From CAVPLU01 sp050012535 (GTDB taxonomy: Archaea; Thermoproteota; Bathyarchaeia; 40CM-2-53-6): a stretch of DNA of 5,549 bases. Position numbers and translations under genes: made by a program. How positions within the stretch are numbered: the stretch's first letter is position 1; each line of letters starts with the position of its first letter. Below are positions 5,188 to 5,549 of this stretch, piece after piece. Below the pieces are notes generated by a model. It saw nothing but the letters and a program-made list of their open reading frames with translations, ran no database searches and was not told where the DNA came from. The stretch covers positions 1-5,549 of the forward strand of contig JBEKGZ010000098.1 of assembly GCA_050012535.1 (NCBI GenBank), given 5' to 3'.

Positions 5188-5208
5188 TCCCGGCAGGTGT
5201 TCCCGGCA
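5188..5208. repeat. 8-bp direct repeat over the tRNA 5' end
   Basis: TCCCGGCA occurs at 5188-5195 and again at 5201-5208, 13 bp apart. The first copy holds the acceptor 5' strand of tRNA-Ser; the second lies in the predicted 5' leader and could pair with the acceptor 3' strand just as well. It may be a small tandem duplication. The inner copy is chosen as the mature 5' end because only it gives the perfect BHB for intron 1. Confidence 0.5.
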
Positions 5209-5235
5209 CCACGAGAGGTCTATCGAGATTGAGTC

Positions 5236-5250
5236 ATCTTAAAGACTTTA
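5236..5250. promoter_or_regulatory. Near-palindromic TATA element between tRNA-Ser and archease
   Basis: ATCTTAAAGACTTTA reads as an archaeal TATA-like element on both strands: TTAAAG on plus, CTTTAAG on minus. For the tRNA it lies about 47 nt upstream of the mature 5' end, giving a leader near 20 nt. It may also serve archease, though a separate ATTTACA at 5295-5301 is better placed for that gene (short leader to the ATG at 5332). Motif evidence only. Confidence 0.35.
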
Positions 5251-5331
5251 CCGAGATCGGCCTTGAGGTTGGGAAATGGAGCTGGTGAGAATTCATTTAC
5301 ATGTGAACGCGAATGTGTTCCTAGAGCGTTC

Positions 5332-5549
5332 ATGAAGAAGAATGGGCATCTTCGATACCGGCTTCTACCGCACATGAGCGACGCATACGTGGAGGCCCAG
5401 GCCCCAACTCTTGCAGGCGTCTTCGAAGAAGCGGCTTTCGCGATGTTCGATGTCATGACCGATCCGACTGCTATTGAGCGTTCTTTTGTTGATCGCTTTG
5501 AAGTCACTTCTCATGACGAAATTTCACTCTTACACGATTGGCTTGAACA
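5332..5549 (+). CDS. Archease (RtcB ligase cofactor), 3' end outside the window
   Basis: First 72 residues of a protein normally near 140. Archease speeds guanylylation and turnover of RtcB, the ligase that joins tRNA exon halves in archaea, and binds metal through conserved acidic residues. The opening strand YRLLPHMSDAYVEAQ corresponds to the family 'HTAD' start with Asp17 kept. The helix TLAGVFEEAAFAMFDVMTD (26-44) and the strand-turn ending HDEISLLHDWLE (60-71) are equally typical. ATG at 5332 is chosen because it sits 8-14 residues before the conserved strand; the frame upstream is open to the stop at 5230 but has no ATG. No clear ribosome-binding site is seen, so a short-leader or leaderless message is likely. 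It is divergent from the three-intron tRNA-Ser, 137 bp apart, which fits a role in tRNA splicing. Confidence 0.93.
   Translation, partial: MKKNGHLRYRLLPHMSDAYVEAQAPTLAGVFEEAAFAMFDVMTDPTAIERSFVDRFEVTSHDEISLLHDWLE

Larger units (their letters stand above)
5037..5194 (-). tRNA. tRNA-Ser(UGA) with three introns, CCA encoded
   Basis: Exons on the minus strand are 5194-5187, 5163-5150, 5126-5111 and 5086-5040, followed by encoded CCA at 5039-5037. Joined, they give 85 nt. The acceptor GCCGGGA pairs fully with TCCCGGC. T8 and G9 are followed by D-stem GCC/GGC around loop GAGTGGATTAA. The anticodon stem CAGGC/GCCTG encloses loop CTTGAGA with anticodon TGA at 5114-5112. The variable arm GGCCC-TTT-GGGCC (5080-5065) is long. 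The T-arm is GGGGG-TTCGAAT-CCCTC with one G-U, and the discriminator is G. The long variable arm, UGA anticodon and G73 all say serine (UCN codons). The unspliced sequence cannot form an acceptor or D-arm next to the T-arm, so the introns are required by the fold. A TATA-like CTTTAAG near 5241 fits a leader of about 20 nt. Exon boundaries are inferred from BHB geometry, not from RNA data. Confidence 0.93.

Noticed and set aside
5195..5207. Outer GCCGGGA copy as the tRNA 5' end
   Set aside because: It would need a longer first intron and does not give the 4-bp central helix with 3-nt bulges that the inner copy gives.
4854..5288. Small open frames across the tRNA region on either strand
   Set aside because: They run through a structured tRNA gene and its introns and have no protein-like pattern.

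Overview
The window comes from an archaeon. At the left edge is a two-repeat TATA-binding protein, and at the right edge is the start of an archease. Between them lies a class II tRNA-Ser gene that only folds if three bulge-helix-bulge (BHB) introns are removed. The wording of the TBP repeats (QFPGLVYRL, SSGKMVCTGAK) and the archease N-terminus (LLPHMSDAY) look to me most like Nitrososphaeria/Thaumarchaeota or a relative in the Thermoproteota. That placement is recall and inference, not a database result.

Layout, left to right. 1-582 (+): TBP, open at the left edge. 603-621: a cluster of TCTAG palindromes. 783-1994 (+): polytopic membrane protein resembling GT87/DUF2029 glycosyltransferases. 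2207-2650 (+): thioredoxin with an altered WCYPC active site and an N-terminal extension. 2651-2901: non-coding, with one 7-bp hairpin. 2902-3153 (-): stand-alone Lrp/AsnC ligand-binding (RAM) domain, divergent from 3325-4299 (+), a Gfo/Idh/MocA-type NAD(P)-dependent oxidoreductase. The latter is followed after 46 bp by 4346-4633 (+), an antibiotic-biosynthesis-monooxygenase (ABM) fold protein. 4621-4938 (-): unrecognised protein whose 3' end overlaps the ABM gene by 13 bp. 5037-5194 (-): tRNA-Ser(UGA) with three introns. 5332-5549 (+, runs off the end): archease.

The strongest observation is the tRNA-Ser gene. A continuous reading does not make a tRNA. Removing introns of 23, 23 and 24 nt, each bounded by a 4-bp helix between two 3-nt bulges, gives an 85-nt serine tRNA with every helix intact plus an encoded CCA. 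It sits next to and divergent from archease, the protein that activates the RtcB tRNA-splicing ligase. So an extreme splicing substrate and a cofactor of the ligase that joins its exons are neighbours and may share promoter DNA.

The remaining genes are a loose set: core transcription (TBP), envelope or glycan chemistry (GT87-like), redox (thioredoxin, Gfo/Idh, ABM) and small-molecule sensing (RAM). Apart from the Gfo/Idh-ABM pair, nothing in the sequence ties them into one pathway. No CRISPR array, insertion sequence or rRNA was seen.
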